A DNA stretch of 50,806 nucleotides, taken from Bacteroidales bacterium. Its GTDB lineage: Bacteria > Bacteroidota > Bacteroidia > Bacteroidales > UBA3824. The stretch is taken from the NCBI GenBank assembly GCA_017544805.1, contig JAFYDK010000072.1, positions 1 through 50,806 on the forward strand, written 5' to 3'. The translations under genes were made by a program, and so were the position numbers. Shown in pieces: positions 1 through 8,395 of the stretch. A model generated the notes under the pieces. It made no database searches. It had not been told where the DNA came from and worked only from the letters and a program-made list of their open reading frames with translations. The first letter of the stretch is position 1. Each line of letters opens with the position of its first letter.

Positions 1-77
1 ATTCACAATTCATAATTCATAATTCATAATGCATAATGCAAAATGAATAATGAGTAATTCATAATTAGAAAATTGAA
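1..77. repeat. AT-rich heptamer array upstream of the aldo/keto reductase
   Basis: This stretch is a degenerate tandem array of 7-bp units such as CATAATT, with variants CACAATT and CATAATG. The same unit recurs in the opposite orientation at 25322-25363, and related AATT-cored heptamers lie at 7710-7752 and 11113-11202. The array runs to the window edge, so its true left end is unknown. No promoter motif is clear inside it, although it lies directly before the start codon at 81. Confidence 0.75.
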
Positions 78-80
78 AAA

Positions 81-1520
81 ATGTCAGAAAAAAATATAAA
101 TAGGCGTGATTTTTTGAAATTGGCAGGCGCAGCAGCGGTAGTTACTTCCGTTGCGATGACAGGCTGTTCAAACGCCGAAACAACAGAAAAAGTTACGGGT
201 CAGAAAACGACTTCCCAAAAAGAAATTCCGACCGACAAAATGACTTACCGCATAAATCCGAAAACGGGCGAAAAAGTCTCGCTTCTCGGATACGGATTCA
301 TGCGACTCCCTACTATCAACAGTAGAAGCGCAAGAGAAAACGGTCAAGAAGAACTCGATCAAGAAACAATCAACAAACTTACCGACTACGCCATTGAACA
401 CGGTCTTAATATTTTTGACACCTCTCCCAATTATTGTCAAGGTCGCTCAGAAACCGCAATGGGTATCGCTTTGAGCCGTCATCCAAGAGACAAATATTTA
501 ATTTCGACAAAATTATCAAATTTTAGTCCTGCACAATGGAGTTTGGAGGAGTCAGTCAAAATCTACAAAAATTCTTTGAAATACCTTCAAACAGATTACA
601 TTGATTATTTGCATTTGCATTTTGTAGGTGCAACGGCAACTATTGATGATCAAAGACTTAGCGGTATGGAAACTTTTAACCGCAGGTTTATTGACAATGG
701 GCTTCTCGATTTTTTAGTTAAAGAAAGAGAAGCAGGCAGAATCAAAAATCTCGGTTTCTCGTTTCACGGCGACATTGATGTTTTTGAACGTTTGGTAGAC
801 GAACACGACAAATATCATTGGGACTTTGTCATGATTCAAATGAATTATGTAGACTGGAAATATGCGAAAAAAGTCAATCCGATGAATACAAATGCCGAAT
901 ATCTTTATAAGCGCCTGACTGACAAGCAAATACCAGTTTTTGTGATGGAGCCTATTTTGGGCGGACGTTTGGCAAAATTGCCTGTTCATTTGGAAAAAAT
1001 GTTGAGAGAGCGTATCGTGGAAAATAGTATTGCTTCATGGTCGTTCCGTTGGTTAGGCTCACATCCTAACGTTTTGACAATTCTCTCCGGTATGACTTAT
1101 ATGGAACATCTTCAAGACAATCTTTCAACGTTTTGCCCCTTGCAGGAATGTTCCGAAGACGAGTTCAACCTTTTGCAAAGAGTTTCTGACGAATTTATAA
1201 ATTTCCCGCTTGTGCCTTGTACGCAATGTCAATATTGTATGCCTTGTCCTTACGGTGTTGACATTCCGACTTCGTTTGCGCATTATAACAAGTGCGTTAA
1301 TGAAGGTTTCATTTCGGTATCATGTCAAGACAAAGAATTTGTTGAAAACCGTAAACGTTTCTTAATCGGTTATGACAGAGTGGTTGAAAAAAAACGTCAG
1401 GCAGCACATTGTATCGGTTGCGGAGAGTGTATGCCGCATTGTCCGCAAAATATCAAGATTCCTGAAAAACTAAACGATATTAACGATTATATCGAAAAAC
1501 TTCGTCAAGAAAAATTATAA
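81..1520 (+). CDS. Aldo/keto reductase lipoprotein with C-terminal 4Fe-4S ferredoxin domain
   Basis: The 479-residue product begins with a twin-arginine-like signal (RRDFLKLAG) and a lipobox MTGC, so Cys29 is probably lipidated and the protein exported folded. Residues about 60-370 are an aldo/keto reductase TIM barrel (LLGYGFMRLP, FDTSPNYCQGRSE, LISTKLSNF). The C-terminal part carries two cysteine clusters typical of 4Fe-4S binding: CTQCQYCMPCPYGVDIP near 395 and CIGCGECMPHCP near 445. Known relatives are NAD(P)H or ferredoxin-linked oxidoreductases of unknown substrate. The start at 81 is preceded by an A-rich stretch and puts the signal at the N terminus. The gene stands alone and is followed by a strong terminator. 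Family assignment is firm; the substrate is unknown. Confidence 0.93.
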   Translation: MSEKNINRRDFLKLAGAAAVVTSVAMTGCSNAETTEKVTGQKTTSQKEIPTDKMTYRINPKTGEKVSLLGYGFMRLPTINSRSARENGQEELDQETINKLTDYAIEHGLNIFDTSPNYCQGRSETAMGIALSRHPRDKYLISTKLSNFSPAQWSLEESVKIYKNSLKYLQTDYIDYLHLHFVGATATIDDQRLSGMETFNRRFIDNGLLDFLVKEREAGRIKNLGFSFHGDIDVFERLVDEHDKYHWDFVMIQMNYVDWKYAKKVNPMNTNAEYLYKRLTDKQIPVFVMEPILGGRLAKLPVHLEKMLRERIVENSIASWSFRWLGSHPNVLTILSGMTYMEHLQDNLSTFCPLQECSEDEFNLLQRVSDEFINFPLVPCTQCQYCMPCPYGVDIPTSFAHYNKCVNEGFISVSCQDKEFVENRKRFLIGYDRVVEKKRQAAHCIGCGECMPHCPQNIKIPEKLNDINDYIEKLRQEKL

Positions 1521-1531
1521 TTAACGTCAAT

Positions 1532-1565
1532 AAAAAAGCCGTCAATTTTTTTTGACGGCTTTTTT
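1532..1565. terminator. Bidirectional intrinsic terminator between the aldo/keto reductase and ridA
   Basis: An 8-bp perfect stem (GCCGTCAA / TTGACGGC) is flanked by six A on the left and a T-run on the right, so it can terminate both convergent genes. It overlaps the end of the minus-strand gene that finishes at 1567. Confidence 0.9.
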
Positions 1566-1566
1566 A

Positions 1567-1938
1567 TTATTTAGCAGCTATAGCCTCGATTTCGAGTTTA
1601 GCTCCTTTGGGCAAATCTTTAACGGCAAAAGCCGACCGTGCCGGCGGATTAGTTTTGAAAAACTCAGCGTAAACCTCATTCATATCGCCAAAATCTTTTA
1701 TATCGGAAAGCAAACAAGTTGTTTTAACAACGTTTTCATAACCGTAACCTGCTGCTTTAAGAATTTCACCGATATTTTCCAAAACGAGCCTTGTTTGCTC
1801 TTTTATTGTTCCTTCAGATAATTGATTGGTTTTGGGATCAATAGGAATTTGTCCCGAAACGAAAAGCATATTTCCCGTTTCAACAGCTTGACTATAAGGA
1901 CCAATCGCCTTAGGAGCTTTGTCTGTACTGATTATCAT
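1567..1938 (-). CDS. ridA: RidA family reactive enamine/imine deaminase
   Basis: The 123-residue product has the full length of the YjgF/YER057c/UK114 family. It opens with the typical TDKAPKAIGPYSQAV and FVSGQIPIDP segments and ends with PPARSAFAVKDLPKGAKLE. Arg101 and Glu118 match the conserved substrate-binding arginine and glutamate of active RidA proteins. Members hydrolyse 2-aminoacrylate and related enamines released by PLP enzymes, in the cytosol. The gene sits downstream of the RNase P RNA on the same strand with a gap of about 35 bases and is convergent with the aldo/keto reductase. Confidence 0.95.
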   Translation of the reverse strand: MIISTDKAPKAIGPYSQAVETGNMLFVSGQIPIDPKTNQLSEGTIKEQTRLVLENIGEILKAAGYGYENVVKTTCLLSDIKDFGDMNEVYAEFFKTNPPARSAFAVKDLPKGAKLEIEAIAAK

Positions 1939-1974
1939 AAGTTTTTATAGTTTTAGCCTAAAAAAAATAAAAAA

Positions 1975-2341
1975 GAGCAAACCTATAAGCCGGATTTTGT
2001 TCCTGAACCTTTCATTAAAAAAAAATCCAAGTGCCTGCCATTTATCTAGAATTATCATTGCTGACAATCTCAAACGACCTACCCCCCGGCACGGGCGAGC
2101 AACCCGTAAAATGCCGGTATATTTGGTCTTTCAACCCGCCGATGCACATTTCTAACATCACTGTTAAAAACAGTAAGCTCTTACCTCACTTTCTCACCCT
2201 TACCGCTTTTTACGGCGGCGGTTATTTTCTTCTGCATTTTTCACGACCTCGCGGCTGTCTTCCAGTTAAGAAGGGCGGCGCTCTAGGTTGCCCGGACTTT
2301 CCTCTTTTATATTACTATAACAGCGGCAGACCGGTCTGCTC
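1975..2341 (-). ncRNA. rnpB: RNase P RNA (bacterial type A)
   Basis: Read on the minus strand, this stretch shows the conserved RNase P landmarks in order: GAGGAAAGTCCGGGC near the 5' end, the central segment GGGTGAGAAAGTGAGGTAAG, and ACAAAATCCGGCTTATAG at the 3' end. The 5' GAGCAGACC pairs with the 3' GGTTTGCTC (one G-U) to form P1, which sets both ends. The RNA is the catalytic part of the tRNA 5'-processing enzyme. Open reading frames crossing this stretch are spurious. A -7 TAACTTTG lies just upstream at the expected distance. Confidence 0.97.
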
Positions 2342-2351
2342 TTCAAAGGTG

Positions 2352-2380
2352 CAAAGTTAGATTTTTTTTTTGAGAACAAA
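2352..2380 (-). promoter_or_regulatory. Promoter of rnpB
   Basis: The minus strand has TAACTTTG (2359-2352) and TTTG (2380-2377), the two boxes of the Bacteroidota housekeeping promoter. The 17-base spacing is shorter than the usual 19-21. The -7 box lies about 10 bases before the deduced RNA 5' end, which supports it. Confidence 0.65.
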
Positions 2381-2387
2381 AAATTTT

Positions 2388-3911
2388 TTAATCATAACAT
2401 TCCCAAATACTATCAACTTTTTCTTTCTGAATTTTCTTGGTGAAAAGACTCACCAAAAATACAACTAAAAATCCGCCAGTCATAGCTATTGCACCGCAGT
2501 TAATCGGGGAAATCGGATTGCCCAAAAGCATATTCAAGACCGTGATTCCCACGCCCCAAGCAAAACAAGCCCAAACAGAGGCTGTCGTAACGCCTTTCCA
2601 ATAAAGTCCCAACATAAACGGTGCTAAAAACGCTCCAGCCAAGGCTCCCCACGAAATTCCCATCAACTGAGCAATAAAAGTCGGAGGATTCAAGGCTATT
2701 AACAAGGATATTACGATAAAAAATACAATTAACGTTCTCATTACCACAACCTTACGGCGTTCTACCTTTTCGGCTTGTTCGGCGATGATTTCGCCTTCTT
2801 TTACCTCGCCCTCTTCGGATTTTTTGTCCCTGTAAATCAAATCCAAGGTCATCGTAGAACTTGATGTCAAAACAAGAGATGCCAGAGTAGACATTGATGC
2901 CGAAAGCACCAACAAAACAACCAAACCAATTAACGCATCTGGCAGAGTTTCAAGCATTTTCGGGACTATGGAATCAAAATCCAATTTGCCGTTTGCAAGT
3001 GTGGCAGGCGTTCCGAAAAGACGTCCGAAACCGCCTAAAAAATAACATCCGCCCGCAACTACAAACGCAAAAACCGTTGAAATTATAGTTCCGCGTTTTA
3101 TGGCAGCCTCATCGGTTATCGAATAAAATTTTCCGACCATTTGCGGCAATCCCCATGTCCCTAACGATGTTAAAACCACAACACCAGCCAAATTCCACGG
3201 GTCAGGACCAAAAATACTTGCAAATCCGCCGTTAATTTCCGGGTTAGAATCAGAAGGAATCACAGAAAGACTTTCAACAGCAGAAATAAGACCGCCTTTG
3301 TTTTCCAAAACGGCAAAAATCACGGCAACAATTCCGAAAAGCATAATAATACCTTGAATAAAATCGTTTATCGCCGTTGCCTTATAACCGCCAAGAATAA
3401 CATAAACCGCTGTTAATAAAGCCATTATAACAGCACAATATTCGTAAGAAATTCCGAATCCCATTTCAAAAAGCGTTGAAATACCTTTGTAAACGCCTGC
3501 CGTATAAGGAATTAAAAACACAAATGCTATAATTGAAGCTACAACTCTAAGCCCTTGAGAGGAAAATCTTGTTCCGAAAAAATCAGGCATCGTTTTGCTC
3601 TGAATATGCTGAGTCATAAGTTTGGTACGTTTACCCAAAAAAATCCATGCAAGAAGCGAACCTATAATCGCATTTCCGATACCAATCCACGAACTCGAAA
3701 GACCGTATTTCCAACCAAATTGTCCGGCATAACCCACAAAAACAACTGCCGAAAAATACGAAGTGCCAAAGGCAAAAGCCGTCAGCCAAGGACCTACGTT
3801 ACGCCCGCCCAAAACAAAACCTTCAACACTTTTAGCAGTTTTCCTCTGAAACAAGCCCACACCGACTGTTACTGCCAAAAATATCAGCGTGAGTAAAACT
3901 TTTATTAACAT
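2388..3911 (-). CDS. Sodium:solute symporter (SSS family)
   Basis: The 507-residue protein is strongly hydrophobic with about 13 membrane segments, the usual topology of LeuT-fold SSS carriers. It has the family segment GGYKATAINDFIQGIIMLFG around 170-190 and an early GGRNVGPWLTAFAFGTSYFSA, the helix-1 region that binds substrate and sodium. A charged cytoplasmic loop lies at about 365-390. The family couples Na+ entry to uptake of sugars, amino acids, pantothenate or other small solutes; the sequence alone does not tell which. It starts 3 bases after the stop of the upstream leucine-rich gene, so the two are probably one transcript. Confidence 0.93.
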   Translation of the reverse strand: MLIKVLLTLIFLAVTVGVGLFQRKTAKSVEGFVLGGRNVGPWLTAFAFGTSYFSAVVFVGYAGQFGWKYGLSSSWIGIGNAIIGSLLAWIFLGKRTKLMTQHIQSKTMPDFFGTRFSSQGLRVVASIIAFVFLIPYTAGVYKGISTLFEMGFGISYEYCAVIMALLTAVYVILGGYKATAINDFIQGIIMLFGIVAVIFAVLENKGGLISAVESLSVIPSDSNPEINGGFASIFGPDPWNLAGVVVLTSLGTWGLPQMVGKFYSITDEAAIKRGTIISTVFAFVVAGGCYFLGGFGRLFGTPATLANGKLDFDSIVPKMLETLPDALIGLVVLLVLSASMSTLASLVLTSSSTMTLDLIYRDKKSEEGEVKEGEIIAEQAEKVERRKVVVMRTLIVFFIVISLLIALNPPTFIAQLMGISWGALAGAFLAPFMLGLYWKGVTTASVWACFAWGVGITVLNMLLGNPISPINCGAIAMTGGFLVVFLVSLFTKKIQKEKVDSIWECYD

Positions 3912-3914
3912 AAT

Positions 3915-4895
3915 TTATTCTATTTCTTCCAATTTATTCCAATATTTTTCATCCAAAAGTTTCTTGAATTTTTCTAAACAACCGATAGGAATATAAATTT
4001 TTCTAAGCGAAGGACAAGCCTCAAAAGCATCCTCGTCAATTCTTTTTACGGTATCGTACATTGAAACTTCCCTCAAAGCCTTGCAGCCGTAAAAAGATTC
4101 CTTTCCGATTCTCTCGACCGTTGTAGGTAATATGACAATTTCCAGCGTTGAATTTCCTTTAAAAGAGAAATCAGATGTTTTTTTGGTTCCATTGGGCAAA
4201 ATAAGCGAAGTCCTTTTGCCGAAATATGCTATAACACGACGCTTCTTAATGTCAATAAAAAAATCTTTTTCAAAACGGAAATTTTCGTTTTCGCTTTCCA
4301 CCGTAAGGTTTTTACAATTATAAAAAGGATTGTGTCCCATGTAAGTAAGCGAAGCTGGAATAACAATTTTTTTGAGATTTTCGCAACCGCTGAAAGCCGT
4401 CTGTCCCAAACCGATAAGAGTTTTCGGCAAAGAAATCTCCTCCAACGAAGTGCAATCCTTAAAAGTACTTCTTCCAATATATTGAACCGAATCAGAAAGC
4501 GTTATTGTATGTAATTTTGAACAACCGGCAAAGGTGCGGTCGTCTAATTTCATAACAGGAGACGGAATGTCAATTTGTTCCAATGCGGAGCAGTTTTCAA
4601 AAGCCGAGGCTCCGATAAACCTAATTTCACCAGAAATTTTAACACTTTTAAGTGATTTACAATTATAAAAAGTTTTCCGCTTGATATTTGGTAAACCCGA
4701 AGAAAACTCCAAACTTTCAAGATTGGTACAATCCGAAAAAGCCTCTGCGCCAATGTAAGTTACCGTTGATGGTATTTTTAAGGCTTTAATATCCTTTCTG
4801 CCTTTAAAAACGGTACTTTCAATTCTTTCCGTACCATCTTCAATCTGAGCTTTCTGTGTACTAAAAATGCCTTGTATTGTGTTGATGAGTCCCAT
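3915..4895 (-). CDS. Leucine-rich repeat protein (BspA/LRR_5 type), apparently cytoplasmic
   Basis: The 326 residues are almost entirely about a dozen repeats of roughly 23 residues with the pattern AFxxCxxLxxIxIPxxV, from residue 25 to the end. This is the BspA-like LRR_5 family, a solenoid used for protein binding. Unlike most relatives it has no signal peptide (it begins MGLINTIQGIFSTQKAQ), no lipobox and no secretion tail, so an internal location is likely. It is the first gene of a two-gene unit with the sodium symporter. Partner and role are unknown. Confidence 0.88.
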   Translation of the reverse strand: MGLINTIQGIFSTQKAQIEDGTERIESTVFKGRKDIKALKIPSTVTYIGAEAFSDCTNLESLEFSSGLPNIKRKTFYNCKSLKSVKISGEIRFIGASAFENCSALEQIDIPSPVMKLDDRTFAGCSKLHTITLSDSVQYIGRSTFKDCTSLEEISLPKTLIGLGQTAFSGCENLKKIVIPASLTYMGHNPFYNCKNLTVESENENFRFEKDFFIDIKKRRVIAYFGKRTSLILPNGTKKTSDFSFKGNSTLEIVILPTTVERIGKESFYGCKALREVSMYDTVKRIDEDAFEACPSLRKIYIPIGCLEKFKKLLDEKYWNKLEEIE

Positions 4896-4897
4896 AA

Positions 4898-4942
4898 ATA
4901 AAAAAAATTAACCGGACGCTTTTTTCCTTAAAAACGCCCGGT
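4898..4942 (-). terminator. Intrinsic terminator downstream of the porin gene
   Basis: The minus strand carries an 8-bp stem with one mismatch (ACCGGGCG / CGTCCGGT) followed by a T-rich tract. It lies 117 bases after the porin stop and immediately before the leucine-rich gene, so it separates the two transcripts. Confidence 0.75.
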
Positions 4943-5058
4943 CAAAATTATAATTTTTTTTTATTATGACATAATTTTGAGATTTTTTTTTTACTTCAAC
5001 TAATTCTGAAATAATCCATTACTTAAATTTTCTCAAGTAATTTTCACTCAAAAAAGAA

Positions 5059-6282
5059 TTAAAAGGCTATCTGCAATTGAAGTTGAATCATGTCAAAATC
5101 AGGCTGATAATTTTGAATTATAGTCGGAGGACCTTGGGGATTAGGAACAATTATAGGCTCTCCTACCGTCATATTATCCAAAACGGTGCGCGTATATTGC
5201 AACTGAAGCCTGCACTGACGGAAAAACCAATATTGAAGTCCGATTATATATTTTGTAGATTTTAAATCTTCGCTCGTGTTATAATTCATAAAATCGTAAC
5301 AAGCAACTGCATCAACGGTTGAAAAAAGCGGAATTGTTGCTAAAGCATATCCGCCGAAAGATTCAACATCGCCGTCTTTGCCGCCCATAACTTCACCACG
5401 GAACGAATACGGACGTTTTCTCCAATCGCTTGCCGGCCCTGTCACAAAAGATTTGAATTCCGTACCAAAAGTCCAACGATCTCTCTTATATTCTTCGCCC
5501 GCCGCAATTTTAGTATTATAGGGAGAAATAAAAGGCGCATCTGGCGAAAGCCAACAATAATCTGAGGCAACACCCATACCCTTTTGACCCGAAGTTACAA
5601 ACCTTAAATTCGGCATCGGAGCATATTCAAGTTTTACTTGAAAATCTTTTTTATTGTTTTTATCGTTTATATTAACGCCTTGTCCGTTCCATAAACCGAT
5701 TTCGTACTTGAAATGCGAATCAAACAATTCACCGAAAAATTTCATTCCGAGATCCCTGCCGTACATTAGTTTGTCTGCAAAAAGCGGATCAACAGTTCCT
5801 CCCAAATAAGTTGTAGACTGTGAAGTAACATCAATAAGTTCAAGAACAGCAGGTGAATACGGATTTTCAAGTCCTATGGAATTTTTCATCTGACCAAATC
5901 TTAAATTCAAGGCCTTATTATTAGTAATTCTAAAATCAGCATAAAAATCCTGAATTTCAGTCATACAATCATAAAACATGAAAAAATCCCAGCGGTCAGT
6001 AATTTTTGCGAAAACCACCAATCCGGTACGTTTCATGTTAAAAGTATTTGTCTGAGTCTCCATTTTATTGTTCCATTCATAACCGGCTTGAGCATAACCA
6101 TGAATCTGAATTCTCTTGGTCAGCGGTCCGAATAAATTTTCAATGGGACGCAAAGAATCATTTCCTGCATGAGGGGGTCTACCTTGTCCGTTGTTAGGAT
6201 TTTGTCCGCCGGACTGCGGAGGTTGCGCCATAGAAACTACGCCCAAAAGCGCAACAGCTAATGTTAAAATCGTTTTTTTCAT
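5059..6282 (-). CDS. Outer-membrane porin, phosphate-selective porin O/P-like
   Basis: The chosen start gives 407 residues with a clean Sec signal (MKKTILTLAVALLGVVSMAQ). A longer frame to 6309 would put nine extra residues before the signal. A Pro/Asn/Gly-rich linker (PPQSGGQNPNNGQGRPP) is followed by a beta-barrel-like alternation of polar and aromatic residues and a terminal aromatic (LQLQIAF), as in 16-stranded porins of the OprP/OprO group. Segments such as FADFRITNNKALNLRFGQMKN resemble this group. It would form an outer-membrane channel; anion preference cannot be read from sequence. It is a single gene with its own promoter and terminator, divergent from the nitroreductase. Confidence 0.82.
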   Translation of the reverse strand: MKKTILTLAVALLGVVSMAQPPQSGGQNPNNGQGRPPHAGNDSLRPIENLFGPLTKRIQIHGYAQAGYEWNNKMETQTNTFNMKRTGLVVFAKITDRWDFFMFYDCMTEIQDFYADFRITNNKALNLRFGQMKNSIGLENPYSPAVLELIDVTSQSTTYLGGTVDPLFADKLMYGRDLGMKFFGELFDSHFKYEIGLWNGQGVNINDKNNKKDFQVKLEYAPMPNLRFVTSGQKGMGVASDYCWLSPDAPFISPYNTKIAAGEEYKRDRWTFGTEFKSFVTGPASDWRKRPYSFRGEVMGGKDGDVESFGGYALATIPLFSTVDAVACYDFMNYNTSEDLKSTKYIIGLQYWFFRQCRLQLQYTRTVLDNMTVGEPIIVPNPQGPPTIIQNYQPDFDMIQLQLQIAF

Positions 6283-6316
6283 TAATAATTGTATTTTTAA
6301 TTGTTTCAAAACAGCC

Positions 6317-6346
6317 CAAAGTTAGAAAAAAAAATTTGTTATCAAA
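6317..6346 (-). promoter_or_regulatory. Promoter of the porin gene
   Basis: The minus strand has TAACTTTG (6324-6317) and TTTG (6346-6343) with 18 bases between. The position, about 35 bases before the porin start, fits. It overlaps the divergent nitroreductase promoter, so the two may compete for polymerase. Confidence 0.65.
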
Positions 6347-6367
6347 AGATTTTTTTTCCTAACTTTG
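6335..6367 (+). promoter_or_regulatory. Promoter of the nitroreductase gene
   Basis: TTTG at 6335-6338 and TAACTTTG at 6360-6367 are separated by 21 bases, matching the Bacteroidota -33/-7 consensus. The start codon is 38 bases further on. Confidence 0.8.
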
Positions 6368-6404
6368 TAAAAATTTCTGAAACCTTAAACATTTTAGTAA
6401 GATT

Positions 6405-6911
6405 ATGAACTTTTTAGAATTATGTTTAAAACGCTCGTCCATAAGAAGTTACACTGACGAAAAAGTGTCTTCTGAGGACTTGGAATACATCTTAAAATGT
6501 GCTCAATACGCACCCTCCGCTGTCAATTACCAACCGTGGAAATTCTACATCGTGGAATCCCAAGAAGGTAAATCAGCAGTTCAAAAAGCATACGAAAGGG
6601 ATTGGTTCAAAACGGCTCCGCTTTATATCGTAGCCGTCATAGAACATTCTGAGAGTTGGAAACGCAAAACCGACAACAAAGACCACGGCGAGATTGACAT
6701 CGCAATTGCCGTCGAACATATTTGTCTTGCCGCCGCCGAAAAAGGTTTGGGAACGTGTTGGGTTTGCAATTTTGAACCACAAATCATAAAAGATTTTCTA
6801 AAACTATCTGACAATCAAGAACCTGCCGTTTTGATACCGCTCGGACACATTTCAAAAGATTTTCAGCAAAAAGACAAACAAAGAAAAACCTTAAAAGAGA
6901 TAGTTTTTTAA
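6405..6911 (+). CDS. Nitroreductase family FMN-dependent oxidoreductase
   Basis: The 168-residue product is a short, single-domain nitroreductase. The N-terminal segment RSSIRSYTDEKVSSEDL and then AQYAPSAVNYQPWKFYIV hold the phosphate- and flavin-contacting Arg and Ser/Asn residues of the family. The middle segment AVEHICLAAAEKGLGTCWVCNF is the usual dimer and FMN-site motif. Such enzymes pass electrons from NAD(P)H through FMN to nitro compounds, quinones or other acceptors; the natural substrate is not deducible. It has its own promoter, and a hairpin follows at 6929. Confidence 0.93.
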   Translation: MNFLELCLKRSSIRSYTDEKVSSEDLEYILKCAQYAPSAVNYQPWKFYIVESQEGKSAVQKAYERDWFKTAPLYIVAVIEHSESWKRKTDNKDHGEIDIAIAVEHICLAAAEKGLGTCWVCNFEPQIIKDFLKLSDNQEPAVLIPLGHISKDFQQKDKQRKTLKEIVF

Positions 6912-6928
6912 TATTTTGATAACTTTTA

Positions 6929-6970
6929 AACCGCCGGAAAGAATTAACTTTGCGGCGGTTAATTTTTCTC
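6929..6970 (+). terminator. Hairpin with T-rich tail that encloses a -7 promoter box
   Basis: An 8-bp perfect stem (AACCGCCG 6929-6936 / CGGCGGTT 6953-6960) is followed by AATTTTTCT, which can end the nitroreductase transcript. Its 16-base loop contains TAACTTTG at 6945-6952, a perfect -7 box for the next gene, whose start codon is 30 bases downstream. The nearest TTTG (6915-6918) is 26 bases upstream of the -7 box, longer than usual, so promoter function is less sure than the hairpin. Confidence 0.6.
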
Positions 6971-6981
6971 AAAAAAATATT

Positions 6982-7728
6982 ATGGAACTAACGCAGTGGA
7001 TTTTCGGTAATACAATTATCCTCGAACCCATGACCGCTTTAACGGATTTTATCGTTACGGCAGTCTGCATTTTCGGTTTTTTCAAATTGAAAGCCCTCGC
7101 TAAAAAAAACGGCAACGACAAAAGTTTTGTATATTTTTTCCTTTTCATGGGATTAGGAACTTTTTTTGCGGCCTTAATGACTCATGCGTTTTCGTATGCT
7201 TTCACCACCGAACAGCTTTCCAATAGCGAAATCGCACTGCTTGAATGGTCGGATAAATTTAAAGTCAATCTCCATAATATGCCGAATTGGATTTTCAACG
7301 TTATTTCCGTAACGCTTTTTGAAATCGGAATTATAAAACAATCAAAGAAACATTTAGAATATCTCAACACGAAATTTTATTTTTCAATCATTATAATAGA
7401 ATCGGTACTGATTTTTGCCGCAACGCTTTACATCTTGAAATATGACATTGCAGCAGCGCATATAGGTTTTGCATTATACCTTATAGAATTGCCGTTGCAG
7501 ATAATCATAATCAAAAAAAACAACGCAAAAGAAGCAAAATTTTTAATAATCGGAACACTTTTGATGCTAATAACGGCACCCGTTATGGCATTAAAACTTC
7601 AAATTACTAAATGGTTCAATTTCAATGATATATCCCACGTTGTAATTGCCATCACAATGTATTTGTTCTTTTTGGCAGGCAAAGAATTTTATAAAGAAAA
7701 GACTGTACAGTTGAAAGTTGAAAATTAA
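6982..7728 (+). CDS. Polytopic membrane protein of unknown function
   Basis: I do not recognise this protein with confidence. The start at 6982 (MELTQWIFGN) is chosen because it follows an A/T-rich leader and the hairpin; the frame opens earlier at 6916, but that would run through the hairpin. The 248 residues show about seven membrane segments, ending in a short Lys-rich tail. Polar residues inside segments stand out: THAFSY near 72, NDISHVV near 222 and AAHIGF near 164. Seven helices with buried His and Asp recall hydrolase-type membrane families such as PAQR/ceramidase, but that is only an impression. The last codons are built from the AT-rich heptamer repeat that follows. recR lies 36 bases downstream. 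Confidence 0.75.
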   Translation: MELTQWIFGNTIILEPMTALTDFIVTAVCIFGFFKLKALAKKNGNDKSFVYFFLFMGLGTFFAALMTHAFSYAFTTEQLSNSEIALLEWSDKFKVNLHNMPNWIFNVISVTLFEIGIIKQSKKHLEYLNTKFYFSIIIIESVLIFAATLYILKYDIAAAHIGFALYLIELPLQIIIIKKNNAKEAKFLIIGTLLMLITAPVMALKLQITKWFNFNDISHVVIAITMYLFFLAGKEFYKEKTVQLKVEN

Positions 7729-7752
7729 AAATTAAAAATTGAAAATTGAAAA
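7710..7752 (+). repeat. AT-rich heptamer array crossing a stop codon
   Basis: Tandem units of GAAAGTT/GAAAATT/AAAAATT with a 7-bp period begin inside the last codons of the upstream membrane protein gene, cross its stop at 7726-7728 and end just before recR. The unit shares the AATT core with the arrays at 1-77, 11113-11202 and 25322-25363. Confidence 0.75.
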
Positions 7753-7764
7753 AAAACTAAAAAA

Positions 7765-8373
7765 ATGGAATACGTTCCCTCAAAATTACTTTCCGATGCC
7801 GTTGATAATTTTTCAAGGCTGCCGGGCATCGGCAAAAAAACGGCATTAAGACTTGTTTTAGATCTTATAAAAAGAGATGAAAATACTGTCAGCAATTTTG
7901 CACAATCGCTCATAAAACTCAAAACCGGCATTCATAATTGTAAAGTTTGCGGTAACCTTTCCGACGAGGAAACTTGTAGCATTTGTTCTGACCCAAAACG
8001 CAGACATTCAGTCATTTGCATCGTTGAAAACATCAGGGACGTCATCGCAATCGAACAAACAGGAAGTTACAACGGCGTTTATCATATTTTAGGCGGATTA
8101 ATCTCGCCCATCGACGGAATTGCCCCTTCCGATTTGAACATCGAACAATTAAAAGAAAGAATTGAGGAAAATCCGCCCGAAGAATTGATTTTTGCATTAA
8201 GCGCAAACATGGAAGGCGATACGACGTGTTTTTATTTAAGCCGCCTTTTCAAAAGTAAAGTCGGGAAAATCAGCCAAATAGCAAGAGGCGTCGCCTTCGG
8301 TGGCGACCTTGAATATACTGACGAGGTTACTTTAGCAAGGTCGTTAGAGGCAAGAACGGTTTATTCCGCTTAA
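7765..8373 (+). CDS. recR: Recombination mediator protein RecR
   Basis: The 202-residue length is normal for RecR. Domain order is as expected: an N-terminal helix-hairpin-helix (RLPGIGKKTALRLVLDLI), a four-cysteine zinc site (CKVCGNLSDEETCSIC) near 55-70, then a Toprim domain (VICIVENIRDVIAIEQTG, GVYHILGGLISPIDGIAPSDL) and the C-terminal VTLARSLEAR segment. RecR with RecO and RecF loads RecA on gapped DNA during repair, in the cytosol. The start directly follows an A-rich stretch. It is convergent with the acyltransferase gene downstream. Confidence 0.97.
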   Translation: MEYVPSKLLSDAVDNFSRLPGIGKKTALRLVLDLIKRDENTVSNFAQSLIKLKTGIHNCKVCGNLSDEETCSICSDPKRRHSVICIVENIRDVIAIEQTGSYNGVYHILGGLISPIDGIAPSDLNIEQLKERIEENPPEELIFALSANMEGDTTCFYLSRLFKSKVGKISQIARGVAFGGDLEYTDEVTLARSLEARTVYSA

Positions 8374-8395
8374 AAAAAAATAATTTTTTCCCCCA

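Noticed and set aside
1919..2360. Overlapping reading frames of 78 and 109 codons on the plus strand
   Set aside because: They lie within the RNase P RNA, whose conserved motifs and P1 pairing are clear on the minus strand.
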